Part shown: positions 34,576 through 43,305 of the stretch, piece after piece
Layout: every line of letters starts with the position of its first letter
Position numbering within the stretch: the stretch's first letter is position 1
Assembly: GCA_050732575.1 (NCBI GenBank)
Contig: JBOHRF010000002.1
Coordinates: forward strand, 10,933-74,932
DNA: 64,000 nucleotides
Source: JBBDWZ01 sp050732575
Lineage (GTDB): Bacteria > Gemmatimonadota > Gemmatimonadetes > Longimicrobiales > RSA9
Reading direction: 5' to 3'
Translations under genes and position numbers: made by a program
The notes under the pieces: model-generated
Told to the model about the DNA's origin: nothing
Database searches by the model: none
The model's input: only the letters and a program-made list of their open reading frames with translations

Positions 34576-34609
34576 CCGGTTCCGTTAACTACGACTCCGA
34601 GATCAATCC

Positions 34610-35317
34610 ATGGCAACTGCGCTCATCAAACCGGTTACCCGGGAAGTCGTTCTTGGCGACGAAACCTATAAGGTCGTCATCTCTACCGAGGGCGTGCGTG
34701 TAACCCGAAAGGGAGCTCGCAAAGGTGCGGAGTTGAAATGGGATGCCATTCTCGCCCTCGGACAGGAGCCAGAGCCGGTAGCGCAGCCGCACCACGCGAC
34801 GCCATCCTCAGACCTTCCAACGGCGATCGCGGCAGATCTTGCGAAGGAACTACGCACGGCTGACAAGGCGCTCACGCAAGCGCGTGAACTTCTCGCTCGC
34901 GCCGGATCCGTCCCTGCTGCGCTTCTCAAAGAAATTGAGCCAGACCCGATCTACGGTCGCGCCGAGCCACGAACCGACTGGTACATCGAGCCGCTATTGA
35001 CGGCTATTGAGGTCGCGTCGCTTCTCCGCATTTCGCGAGCGGCGGTGACCCGGCTCGGCATCCCCAGTGTGCAAATCGCAGGTGAGCTACGCTACCGCCA
35101 GTCGGAGCTGCGCCGCTACCTCGCTAACCATGAAAGCACATACTTCTTGTACATGATCACTCGGAATCGCAAGTACGAGATCATCCGGCAGCGTGATGCA
35201 GGCCAGGTTGACGAGCCGGTGGATTTGACGGAATACCTGAAGGACTTGTTCCAGAGCTACTACGCGGAGTTCCTACTCAACTTCGAAGTGCAGGAGCTAG
35301 TGGCGGCGCTGGAGTGA
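34610..35317 (+). CDS. Helix-turn-helix protein of unknown function
   Basis: The 235-aa protein has an N-terminal beta-rich part (TREVVLGDETYKVVISTEG), a helical linker (DLAKELRTADKALTQARELLA), and an excisionase-like HTH (IEPLLTAIEVASLLRISRAAVTRLGIP, then GELRYRQSELRRYLA) at about 125-175. The C-terminus is helical. It is co-directional with the previous gene and ends before a strong terminator, so the two likely form one unit. A regulator or recombination-accessory role is possible; none is shown. Confidence 0.6.
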   Translation: MATALIKPVTREVVLGDETYKVVISTEGVRVTRKGARKGAELKWDAILALGQEPEPVAQPHHATPSSDLPTAIAADLAKELRTADKALTQARELLARAGSVPAALLKEIEPDPIYGRAEPRTDWYIEPLLTAIEVASLLRISRAAVTRLGIPSVQIAGELRYRQSELRRYLANHESTYFLYMITRNRKYEIIRQRDAGQVDEPVDLTEYLKDLFQSYYAEFLLNFEVQELVAALE

Positions 35318-35334
35318 CATCGTACGCCGAAATC

Positions 35335-35367
35335 GCGGGGCGGGACCTAAAACTGGTCCCGCCCCGC
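35335..35367 (+). terminator. Strong hairpin after the HTH gene
   Basis: A perfect 13-base stem GCGGGGCGGGACC (35335-35347) with its complement (35355-35367), 7-base loop TAAAACT, followed by AATTGTT. It lies 18 bases past the stop at 35317. Confidence 0.85.
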
Positions 35368-35473
35368 AATTGTTCCATCATCACGATCTGAGATGTTTGG
35401 GCATCGAGTCCGTGGTCGCGGGCGATGCGCACCAAACCCTCGACGGGCAATTGGTCCACTAAAATGTGGCAAC

Positions 35474-36307
35474 ATGGGCGAAACGGCCGTAAGTCTTCGT
35501 GAGCATTGCGCCCGGCTTTCGAACCTGCTTGCCGTAATTTCGCAACAAAGTCGAATCGGCGCGTGCGACCACTGGAATGGCGCTTCAGATTGGCTGTACG
35601 TAGCAGCGAGTGTGGAGTCGGTCTCTGTGAACACAACGGCTTACGACGATTCGACAGAAATGTGCGGAGACGCTTGGGACTACCCATCGGCTAGAAGTAC
35701 TGCGCTCTCGGAGATAGCAACTGAGGTTTCGCGTTTTACTTTTGTCTGGGGAGGTCTCGAATTTAGCCTCCACGCTCTCGATCTGCCGCCTGTCCCAAAG
35801 GCACTCAAAGCCGGATCTGGTTTGATCCAGAGGGCGGCTTACTATCTCACAATTCATCCGCGCTGCAACCCAGTTGCTGCGTACAAGGAAAGTCTCGCCG
35901 ACATCCACGCCGCACTCCGAGCTCTAAACGACGCCCACTGGCTACCGTATTTCAAACTGACGCCGTGGTGCTCATTCGCCGGCATCGGCCTGAATATTGT
36001 GCGCTTACTCCGCAACTCCTTCGCCCACGGGAGCCGTGATCTCCCCGAAGCACCGGATCAATGGACGATCCACGAGGTCAAGTTGGTCCAGGCGAGTCTC
36101 CGAACGATACTGCTCACTCTCCAAGAACTGATCCGACTCCGCCTTCGTCAAGAGCTCATCATGGCCGACTGGCTCCTCAAAGATGGTGTCGATCGAGAAA
36201 ACAGACCGTTTGACGAGCTGTTACGGGTCTTACATCTGAAGGCCGCGTACTCGGATACGCTCTCCGAACAAGCGGACATGTTCAGAGCCGATAGGTGTAA
36301 AAAATGA
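35474..36307 (+). CDS. Unknown protein with a HEPN-like R-x4-H motif
   Basis: The 277-aa, largely helical protein contains RLLRNSFAHGSRDLP at about residues 178-192, an R-N-x-x-x-H arrangement matching the HEPN nuclease motif (Arg, polar residue, then His). HEPN proteins often act in defence or toxin-antitoxin roles; the Apea-like group has similar length. The gene lies in the low-G+C accessory stretch with the RES/Xre unit. ATG 35474 is preferred; the frame is open to 35393. The HEPN call is inference from one motif. Confidence 0.5.
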   Translation: MGETAVSLREHCARLSNLLAVISQQSRIGACDHWNGASDWLYVAASVESVSVNTTAYDDSTEMCGDAWDYPSARSTALSEIATEVSRFTFVWGGLEFSLHALDLPPVPKALKAGSGLIQRAAYYLTIHPRCNPVAAYKESLADIHAALRALNDAHWLPYFKLTPWCSFAGIGLNIVRLLRNSFAHGSRDLPEAPDQWTIHEVKLVQASLRTILLTLQELIRLRLRQELIMADWLLKDGVDRENRPFDELLRVLHLKAAYSDTLSEQADMFRADRCKK

Positions 36308-36432
36308 TTGTCCGGCGGTCTTGTCCCTAGTACCGCTGTCCGAGAGTTCCGCTGCGACGGCCTGAGCTGAACTTCTGGTGGTAGACGCCTCTCGATAGCC
36401 GGCTGCATCGTTTGTGAAATCGTCTGGCCTCG

Positions 36433-37029
36433 TCTTGAACAGACCGGTCACCAGAGCGAGGAACGTGAAGAGCAGGGTGGATCGCCAGTCTAATCGTTCG
36501 GCGGCGACGATTCGCCGCCGGCGCTCCGCCGCGTCGCGCCTGAGCAGGTTCTGGATGGTGTTGGCTTCCGCAATCAAACCGGCGGACAGATCCGTTCAGA
36601 CTCGGCCGGTGCGGGCGTCCGCGGGCGGGTCCGGCCGGCCAGAGGAGAATCAACCCGCGGCACGGTGTGCTGCCACCGGCGCGACAACTCTTGCAGACGC
36701 GCAATGTGGTCCGCGACATCAGCATCGTTGAAGCGAGGAATCAACTGACCAAGCGCCGTGAGCGATTGTTGCTCGTCCGTGCGCGCACCTTCAAAACTGT
36801 GCAGGAACTCCTGGTCGTGCGTGAGTGCAAAACCGCGCAGCGCAGACATCGCGAGTGCCACGGCCAGCTGCACCTCGCGGGCCAGCTCGCGGGCGTGCTC
36901 CACTTCGGCAATCTGCCGGCGCAAACTTCGACCCCGGAATGGCACCACGGTAGTCACGGTGGCGAGTGTGACCAGAGAAGCAAACAGCACGACGGGTGCA
37001 ACAATCGACGATTTCCGAGCAATCCGCAT
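36433..37029 (-). pseudogene. N-terminal fragment of a CHASE3-type sensor kinase, frameshifted
   Basis: The first frame (36574-37029) encodes TM1 (about residues 10-28) and a periplasmic four-helix part (VQLAVALAMSALRGFALTHD, then DEQQSLTALGQLIPRFND), the CHASE3 pattern. Near 36580 the frame changes and LIAEANTIQNLLRRDAAERR followed by TM2 (STLLFTFLALVTGLF) is read, as expected for the rest of the sensor. After about 36433 homology ends: no HisKA or HATPase part follows. Confidence 0.65.
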
Positions 37030-37098
37030 ACATGGTCACTGGGCGAAAGAATAGAATAGTCCGACCGCCCTCAGCAAACGCGCGGTCCCTCAGCTCTC

Positions 37099-37401
37099 TT
37101 ACGTCTCGGCCAGGATATTATCGCCTTCGACCTGCACCAAACGGGAACGAACGGGCCGCGCGGCTGGTCCGCGCAGGACGGCGCCGGATGTCACATCGAA
37201 CTGGCTCCCGTGACACGCGCACGTGATGGTCGTGCCATCCAGCTTGCCCTTCGCGAGTGAGCACCCTGCGTGCGTGCAGGTATCATCGAAGGCGTACAGA
37301 TGTCCGTCCACATTTGTCACGTTCACTTTGGTTCCCGCGACATCAAAGACGCGCATCTGATGCACGGCGACATCCTTCGAGTTAGCAACGCGTACCAGCA
37401 T
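37099..37401 (-). CDS. Rieske [2Fe-2S] ferredoxin-type protein
   Basis: The 100-aa protein has both Rieske cluster motifs: CTHAGC (Cys-x-His) and CACHGSQFD (Cys-x2-His), within YAFDDTCTHAGCSLAKGKLDG. Length and lack of signal fit a cytosolic ferredoxin component of a dioxygenase or an assimilatory system; no oxygenase is nearby. ATG 37399-37401 has GGAGG eight bases upstream. Its partner is unknown. It lies between the sensor fragment and the sugar-phosphate operon, in the same direction as the latter but 160 bases after it. Confidence 0.88.
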   Translation of the reverse strand: MLVRVANSKDVAVHQMRVFDVAGTKVNVTNVDGHLYAFDDTCTHAGCSLAKGKLDGTTITCACHGSQFDVTSGAVLRGPAARPVRSRLVQVEGDNILAET

Positions 37402-37561
37402 GACCTGTACCTCCAAATTGTTGTGCTCGACGACGCAGCGGCAAATCCTCAACCCGCTTTCCTGAGCGTCGCGGTCTTGCGCTCGGCCGCTGCTTATGAG
37501 CCGGCGCGTGATCGTGTCGAGCCAGAGGTCTGCCCGGCGTCGTGAAGCTTGTTCGTTCCTT

Positions 37562-39046
37562 TCATGATTCCACCGTTTCCCACGCGTCGGGGAGGCTTGC
37601 CGCCGCATGGTCGACCAGCCAGCGCAGGCGCCCCTCACGTGGCGCGACCATCTGCGCGGGGAACAGGTCGGGCCGGTAAGGTCCCTCGGTCACCTGGCGC
37701 AACATCTTCGCCTTGTCCCTACCGGAGACCAGGAACGCGACATTAGCAGCGGCATTGATCGCGAGTAGCGTGAGCGTGACGCGCCACGTCGACAGGGCAG
37801 CAACGTAGTGCGCTACCGCCCATCGTGTTCTCTCATGGATAGCTGCTGTTCCCGGAAACAGCGACGCGGTGTGGCCATCCTCGCCCAATCCGAGGAGGGC
37901 AAGATCGAAGTGGCCCCCTGGCTCACGGCGCGGCGGGCCCTCTGGAGTGGCGAACACCGCCCGCAGCGCACGTTCGTAGTTCGCCGCGGCTTCCGTCGGA
38001 TCGTCCTCACCGTGAATCCGATGAACGTTTGCTTCGGGCACCGGCAGGTGATCGAGCAACGACTCGCGCGCCAGCCGATAATTGCTGGCCGGGTCATCCG
38101 GCGGCACGCACCGCTCGTCGCTCCAGAACACCTCAACAAGCTCCCAATCCAAGCTCGCGCGATACGGATCGCTGGCTAGCAATTCGTAAAGGCCTTTGGG
38201 CGTGGCGCCACCCGACAGGGCGACGGCGAATCGACCTCTGGCACGGATGGCGTGAATGGCGCAGCGAACGAACACTTCGGCTGCGGCCCGCATAAGGGCA
38301 TCCGCAGTTGGGTGCACCTCGACCAACACGACCTTTTGTGCTCCTTCGGGCTGGCGCTCGTCCCACATTCGAAATCCGCCGATGAAGGCGGTCCCGTTGT
38401 CCACGCAACGCGCGCCGGGCGGGAGCTCCTTCAGCCGTTTGGCGTTACCACCACCCACTACGATGTCGTCCGCCTGCAGCGCCGTCTTCAGGAGCGCGAT
38501 CACCCGCGCGACATGACGCCGCCAGCGCTTCTCCCCAAGGCGCTCGAGGCCGCGAATTCCTACGTAGTCCTCGAAGGTGCGTCCCTTTCTATACGGGAGG
38601 TGCGCAAGCTCCATGGGCGCGAGGACGCCATCGATGACCAGCGTCGAGCCGAGGCCGGTGCCGAGGCCGAGGTAGAGCATGCGGCCGTGCCGGTAGCTGC
38701 CCAGCGCCTGCAACGCGGCGTCGTTGATCACCCGCGCGGGGCGACCAAAAGCCTCGCCGAAATCGAAGCCCACCCATCCGCTTCCCAGATTGTGCGGTTC
38801 GGCTACCGGACGATCGTGGGCAACCACCCCCGGATATCCGATCGACACCACATCGTAGGTCCAGTCCCCAGTGAGCCGCTTGACCGCCGCCACCATGACT
38901 TCCGGTGTCATTGCCGGACCGGACCGGACTTCTCGCGGCGTGCGGTGTGCGGTCGCCAGTACCTTCACATGGGTACCGCCGATGTCGATCACGAGGACTC
39001 TGGGACAACGCGGTCTCGTGCTGGTCAACATGCCGGGCTGTGCCAT
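37562..39046 (-). CDS. Fused ROK-family glucokinase and 6-phosphogluconolactonase
   Basis: The 494-aa bifunctional protein has two parts. Residues about 16-228 form a ROK kinase resembling polyphosphate glucokinase: LVIDIGGTHVKV, IGYPGVV, catalytic Asp 109 in VINDAALQALG, and GLGTGLGST. Residues about 240-490 form a 6-phosphogluconolactonase: FAVALSGGATPKGLY, VFWSDERCVPPDDPASNY, LALLGLGEDGHTASLFP. It would phosphorylate glucose and, two steps later, open 6-phosphogluconolactone. It overlaps zwf by 22 bases and is last in the operon. ATP or polyphosphate use cannot be told from sequence. Confidence 0.88.
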   Translation of the reverse strand: MAQPGMLTSTRPRCPRVLVIDIGGTHVKVLATAHRTPREVRSGPAMTPEVMVAAVKRLTGDWTYDVVSIGYPGVVAHDRPVAEPHNLGSGWVGFDFGEAFGRPARVINDAALQALGSYRHGRMLYLGLGTGLGSTLVIDGVLAPMELAHLPYRKGRTFEDYVGIRGLERLGEKRWRRHVARVIALLKTALQADDIVVGGGNAKRLKELPPGARCVDNGTAFIGGFRMWDERQPEGAQKVVLVEVHPTADALMRAAAEVFVRCAIHAIRARGRFAVALSGGATPKGLYELLASDPYRASLDWELVEVFWSDERCVPPDDPASNYRLARESLLDHLPVPEANVHRIHGEDDPTEAAANYERALRAVFATPEGPPRREPGGHFDLALLGLGEDGHTASLFPGTAAIHERTRWAVAHYVAALSTWRVTLTLLAINAAANVAFLVSGRDKAKMLRQVTEGPYRPDLFPAQMVAPREGRLRWLVDHAAASLPDAWETVES

Positions 39047-40392
39047 TCACCAATTCCCGCCGGGAGCGTCTCCGCTTCCCTTGGTCCCCAGCTTCCGGGT
39101 TCATACACATGCACCGGGGTGGACGACCCCAGGATCGGCTGCACTACTGCCCAGGCCGCCTCGACGGCGTCTTCGCGGGCGAAGAGAGTTCCGTCACCCG
39201 CTATGGCCTCGCCGAGCAACCGTTCATAGGCGTCCATCTCCTGGGCATCCGATTGGCGGACCACTTGGAGTTCCGTCGGCTCGGTCTCTGTTTGCTCCCC
39301 CGCGCGCTTGACGCGCACTCCGATGGCAATGGTCGTGTCCGGGCTCAACCGGAAACGGAAGTAGTTCGTGTCGCTCGGGCACAGTTTGCTGAGCGGGGGC
39401 CTGCGCAGCGTAACCAGCACTTCGGTGGCGGTCGTGGCCAGACATTTGCCCGCCCGGATGAAAAACGGAACGCCATCCCAGCGCCAGGAGTCGATGTGAA
39501 GCCGGACGGCGACAAAGGTTTCAACCTCTGAGTCCGGGCTCACGCCCTCCTCGGTCCGGTAGCCGCGATACTGCCCGCGAACCAGGTCCGCCGGGCGGAG
39601 CGGACGCATCATCTGGAAGACCTTGACCTTCTCGTCACGGACGGACTCGTGATAGGCGGTCGATGGCGGCTCCATGGCCAGGAAGCCAACGACCTGCAAC
39701 ATGTGGTTTTGGACTACGTCGCGGACGGCCCCAACTTCCTCGTAAAAACGACCGCGTCCTTCAACGCCAAATTTTTCCGCCATCGTGATCTGCATGCTCT
39801 CGACGTAATTGCGATTCCAGATCGGCTCGAGGAACGTGTTCGCGAAGCGGAAGACGAGGAGGTTTTGCACCGCCTCCTTCCCCAGGTAGTGGTCGATGCG
39901 GAAGATGTCGGGTTCGTCGAAAACCCTGTGCAACGTTGCGTTGAGTGCTTGTGCAGAGGGGACGTCGCGGCCGAAGGGCTTCTCCACGACGACGCGGGCG
40001 CCGCGGGCGCAATTGGCCTGACCGAGCCCTTCGACCACGGTCGGAAATAGGCTGGGTGGGATCGCCAGATAATGAAGGGGCCGGGTCGCGTCTCCCAGTG
40101 CGCGGCGAAGTGCGGTGAAGGTCGCAGGATTGCCGTAGTCACCGCTCACGTAGCGAAGGTTCTTGCCGAGCTTGCCGAAGGCTGCTTCGCTGACCTCGCC
40201 GTGCGACCCGACACTCTCCCGGACGCGCGCCCGAAATTGCTCGAGCGTCCAGTTTGAGCGCGCCACGCCGACCACCGGGATGTCCAGATTCCCGCGCCGC
40301 GTGATCGCCAGGAGCGCGGGGAAGATTTTCTTGTATGCCAGGTCGCCGCTCGCCCCGAAAATCGCGAGGGCGTCCGACCGCGCCACGCTCAC
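39025..40392 (-). CDS. zwf: Glucose-6-phosphate dehydrogenase
   Basis: The enzyme oxidises glucose 6-phosphate to 6-phosphogluconolactone with NAD(P)+. The 455-aa protein has nucleotide-binding AIFGASGDLAYKKIFPAL, the active-site signature RIDHYLGKEAVQN, EKPFGRD and FFIRAGKCLATT. The GTG start (40390-40392) overlaps the gnd stop as GTGA. It sits between gnd and the fused kinase/lactonase, so substrate producer, dehydrogenase and lactonase are co-translated. Confidence 0.97.
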   Translation of the reverse strand: MSVARSDALAIFGASGDLAYKKIFPALLAITRRGNLDIPVVGVARSNWTLEQFRARVRESVGSHGEVSEAAFGKLGKNLRYVSGDYGNPATFTALRRALGDATRPLHYLAIPPSLFPTVVEGLGQANCARGARVVVEKPFGRDVPSAQALNATLHRVFDEPDIFRIDHYLGKEAVQNLLVFRFANTFLEPIWNRNYVESMQITMAEKFGVEGRGRFYEEVGAVRDVVQNHMLQVVGFLAMEPPSTAYHESVRDEKVKVFQMMRPLRPADLVRGQYRGYRTEEGVSPDSEVETFVAVRLHIDSWRWDGVPFFIRAGKCLATTATEVLVTLRRPPLSKLCPSDTNYFRFRLSPDTTIAIGVRVKRAGEQTETEPTELQVVRQSDAQEMDAYERLLGEAIAGDGTLFAREDAVEAAWAVVQPILGSSTPVHVYEPGSWGPREAETLPAGIGEWHSPAC

Positions 40393-41405
40393 GATCCGGG
40401 TCCCTTCTCGACGTGGCCGCCGAACCCCAGCCGCATGGCGGAGAGCACACGGTTCTGGAAGTAGTCCGCGTCTTGCGAAGTGAAGCGCTCGAACAGGGCC
40501 GCACTCAGGATGTGCGCGGGCACGCCCTCGTCTATCGCTGCATCGAGCGTCCAGCGCCCTTCGCCCGAGTCCGAAACCCGCCCGCTGAAACGCTCGAGCT
40601 TCGGGTCGCTGGCCAGTGCCGCGGCCGTCAGGTCGAGCAGCCACGATGCGATCACACTGCCACGCCGCCAGACTTCTGTGATGTCCGCGAGATCCAGATC
40701 GTACTGGTAGTACTCGGGATGCCGCAGCGGCGTCGTTTCGGCATCGGCTGCCCGCATGTGCGTGCCGGCGTTGGCGTGCTTCAGGATGTTGAGCCCCTCG
40801 GCATAGGCCGCCATGAGCCCGTATTCGATTCCGTTGTGCACCATCTTCACGAAGTGACCGGCGCCGTTCGGGCCGCAATGGAGGTAGCCCTGCTCCGCTG
40901 TGCCCGCTCGCGCGCGGCCGAATGTGCGGGCCGCCGCGCCTTCACCAGGAGCGAGCGTGGCAAAAATTGGATCCAATCGTCGCACCGCATGAGATTCGCC
41001 GCCGATCATGAGGCAATAACCGCGCTCGAGCCCCCACACGCCGCCGCTGGTCCCGCAGTCGATGTAGTGGAGTCCACGCTCCGCCAGTCGCTTCGCGCGC
41101 TCGATGTCGTCGCGGTAATAGGAATTGCCGCCGTCAACCACACTGTCGCCGGCTGCGAGTAGCGGGACGAGTTCGTCGAGTGTGGTATCGACCACTGCCG
41201 CCGGCACCATGAGCCAGACGATTCGTGGTGTTATCAGTCGAGAGACGAGATCCTCGAGCGAGGCGGCGCCTTGTGCGCCTTCCCGGGCGAGTGCGTGCAC
41301 AGCGTCCTGCGCAACGTCGTGCGCGACGCATGTGTGACCGCCGCGCATGAGCCGCCGCACCATGTGCGCGCCCATACGGCCGAGACCGATCATTCCGACC
41401 TGCAT
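40389..41405 (-). CDS. gnd: 6-phosphogluconate dehydrogenase, decarboxylating
   Basis: The enzyme turns 6-phosphogluconate into ribulose 5-phosphate and CO2. The 338-aa protein is the short (GntZ/YqeC-like) form: MQVGMIGLGRMGAHMVRRLM, DGGNSYYRDDI, IDCGTSGGVWGLERGYCLMI, and NGAGHFVKMVHNGIEYG with the catalytic Lys. ATG 41403-41405 has AGGAGG five bases upstream; longer in-frame starts overlap the tkt end. Its four-base overlap with zwf couples the two. Confidence 0.96.
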   Translation of the reverse strand: MQVGMIGLGRMGAHMVRRLMRGGHTCVAHDVAQDAVHALAREGAQGAASLEDLVSRLITPRIVWLMVPAAVVDTTLDELVPLLAAGDSVVDGGNSYYRDDIERAKRLAERGLHYIDCGTSGGVWGLERGYCLMIGGESHAVRRLDPIFATLAPGEGAAARTFGRARAGTAEQGYLHCGPNGAGHFVKMVHNGIEYGLMAAYAEGLNILKHANAGTHMRAADAETTPLRHPEYYQYDLDLADITEVWRRGSVIASWLLDLTAAALASDPKLERFSGRVSDSGEGRWTLDAAIDEGVPAHILSAALFERFTSQDADYFQNRVLSAMRLGFGGHVEKGPGS

Positions 41406-41451
41406 CGGCGCCTCCTCGCGTTGGCGCATGGATGGTGCGAGGGCAATCCAC

Positions 41452-43305
41452 TCATCGGCCGTGCCCGGAGCCGGCAAGTTCCTGCACCGCCTGAGCGATG
41501 TGCCGCTCCGAGATGCCGGCCGCGTCGAGCAGTTCAGCCGGCGTGCCCGAGCCTGGCATATCGCGCACGGCGAGGTGGCGGAACCTGGTGAGTTTGTCGG
41601 CTGCACCGGCCTCTGCGAGAGCTGCGAGCACGGCGTCGCCGAGGCCGCCTTCGGCCCAGTGATCCTCCACCACGCAGAGCCGCCCGCCGGTCGTGCGCAG
41701 CGCGTCCAGAAGAGCGCCAGTATCGATCGGCTTCACCGAATAGGCATCGATCACGCGGACTTTGATCGTTGCCATCAGCGAATCGGCGGCCTTGATCGCC
41801 TCGTGCACGGTGATGCCGGCTGCGATCACGGTTACTTGGTCATCCGGCTGACCGCCTCGCACGATCCGGCTACCACCTACTCGAAACTCGAGGTCTTCCA
41901 AGTAGAGGATGGGCGTTTCTCCGCGTGTCGTGCGGATGTAGCTGATGCCATCGAGCTCGACCATCAGGCCGACCAGGCGTGCGGTCTGGTTTGCATCGCA
42001 CGGATAGAGGACCGTGCTGCCGTGGACCGCCCGCATCATCGCTATGTCCGCTAGAGCCATCTGGGACGGGCCGTCCTCCCCAATCGATACGCCGGCATGC
42101 GAGCCGGCCAGACGGATATTCGCGCGCGAGACCGCTGCCATGCGTATGAAGTCGAAGGCACGGGTCAGGAACGCCGCGAATGTCGACGCGAACGGTACCA
42201 GCCCAACCACCTGCATGCCGACGGCGGTGGCGACCATCTGCTGTTCGGCGATGTACATCTCGAAGAAACGGTCAGGCGCGGTCTCTTTGAAATCCTGGGC
42301 GTGCGTCGAATTGCTGACCTCGGCGTCAAGCACAACAACATCGCTACGCGCGGCGCCCAGCACGGCGAGCGCTTCACCATACGCTTTGCGCGTCGCGATC
42401 GGCTCGTGGTACGTCTTCCACGCTGGCTTCCGGGGCGCGGGTCGTTTGGGCGCCTGCCAGCGATCGGGCTTCAGGGTCGAGAACGTGCGCGAGCCGGCGG
42501 CGCCGATTTCGGCGAGCGCATTTTCCGCCTGCTGCGCGTCGAGCGCCTTCCCGTGCCAACCCTCTTTGTCCTCGAGAAAAGAAACGCCCTTGCCCTTCAC
42601 GGTCCTGGCTACAATCACGGTCGGCCGCTCGTCGCTGCGTGCGAGTGTCAACGCCTGGTCGATCGCGCTGAAGTCGTGCCCGTCGATCACGATGGGTTCA
42701 CAACCGAACGCCTTCACCCGAGCCGCGTATGCGTCGAGGTTCCACTCCAGCTCGGTCGGGCCGCGCTGCCCGAGCCGGTTTACATCGAAGATTGCAGTGA
42801 AGTTGGAGAGGCCCTCGTGACCTGCGTGGTCCAGACCTTCCCAGATCGAGCCCTCGGTGAGTTCGCTGTCGCCGGTCAGCGTCCACACGTGGAACGGCGC
42901 GTCGAGCACGCACTTGCCGGCGAGCGCAATGCCGACGGCAATCGGCAGGCCCTGGCCAAGCGATCCAGTGGCGACGTCGATCCAGGGCAGCACGGGCGTG
43001 GGATGTCCTTCGAGCCGGCTGCCGAACTTGCGGAAGGTCATGAGTTCGTTGTCGGTGATCGCACCGGCGGCGCGGAAGAGCGAGTAGTTCAGCGGCGAAG
43101 CGTGGCCCTTGCTGAAGATCAGGTGGTCATTCGCCGCGTCCTTCGGTTTCCCCCAGTCATATCGGAGGTGGCCGGCCAGGAGGACCGCCATCAGATCGGC
43201 GGCCGAGAGCGATGATGTCGGATGCCCGGAGCCGGCGGCCGTCGAGCAGCGGATCGAGTCGGCGCGCAACTGTCGCGCGAGCGCATGGCAGAGTTCGAGG
43301 TTCAT
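41452..43305 (-). CDS. tkt: Transketolase
   Basis: A thiamine-diphosphate enzyme of the non-oxidative pentose phosphate branch. The 617-aa protein has the TPP-binding GDSELTEGSIWE and NRLGQRG, the signature SRFGSRLEGHPTP-like segment (FRKFGSRLEGHPTP), and the C-terminal pyrimidine-binding half (EVSNSTHAQDFKE, GEDGPSQMALADIAMMRAV). It is somewhat shorter than E. coli TktA and closer to vertebrate/archaeal-type transketolases (TKTL-like). ATG 43303-43305 overlaps the GH15 stop; GGAGGG precedes it. Confidence 0.95.
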   Translation of the reverse strand: MNLELCHALARQLRADSIRCSTAAGSGHPTSSLSAADLMAVLLAGHLRYDWGKPKDAANDHLIFSKGHASPLNYSLFRAAGAITDNELMTFRKFGSRLEGHPTPVLPWIDVATGSLGQGLPIAVGIALAGKCVLDAPFHVWTLTGDSELTEGSIWEGLDHAGHEGLSNFTAIFDVNRLGQRGPTELEWNLDAYAARVKAFGCEPIVIDGHDFSAIDQALTLARSDERPTVIVARTVKGKGVSFLEDKEGWHGKALDAQQAENALAEIGAAGSRTFSTLKPDRWQAPKRPAPRKPAWKTYHEPIATRKAYGEALAVLGAARSDVVVLDAEVSNSTHAQDFKETAPDRFFEMYIAEQQMVATAVGMQVVGLVPFASTFAAFLTRAFDFIRMAAVSRANIRLAGSHAGVSIGEDGPSQMALADIAMMRAVHGSTVLYPCDANQTARLVGLMVELDGISYIRTTRGETPILYLEDLEFRVGGSRIVRGGQPDDQVTVIAAGITVHEAIKAADSLMATIKVRVIDAYSVKPIDTGALLDALRTTGGRLCVVEDHWAEGGLGDAVLAALAEAGAADKLTRFRHLAVRDMPGSGTPAELLDAAGISERHIAQAVQELAGSGHGR

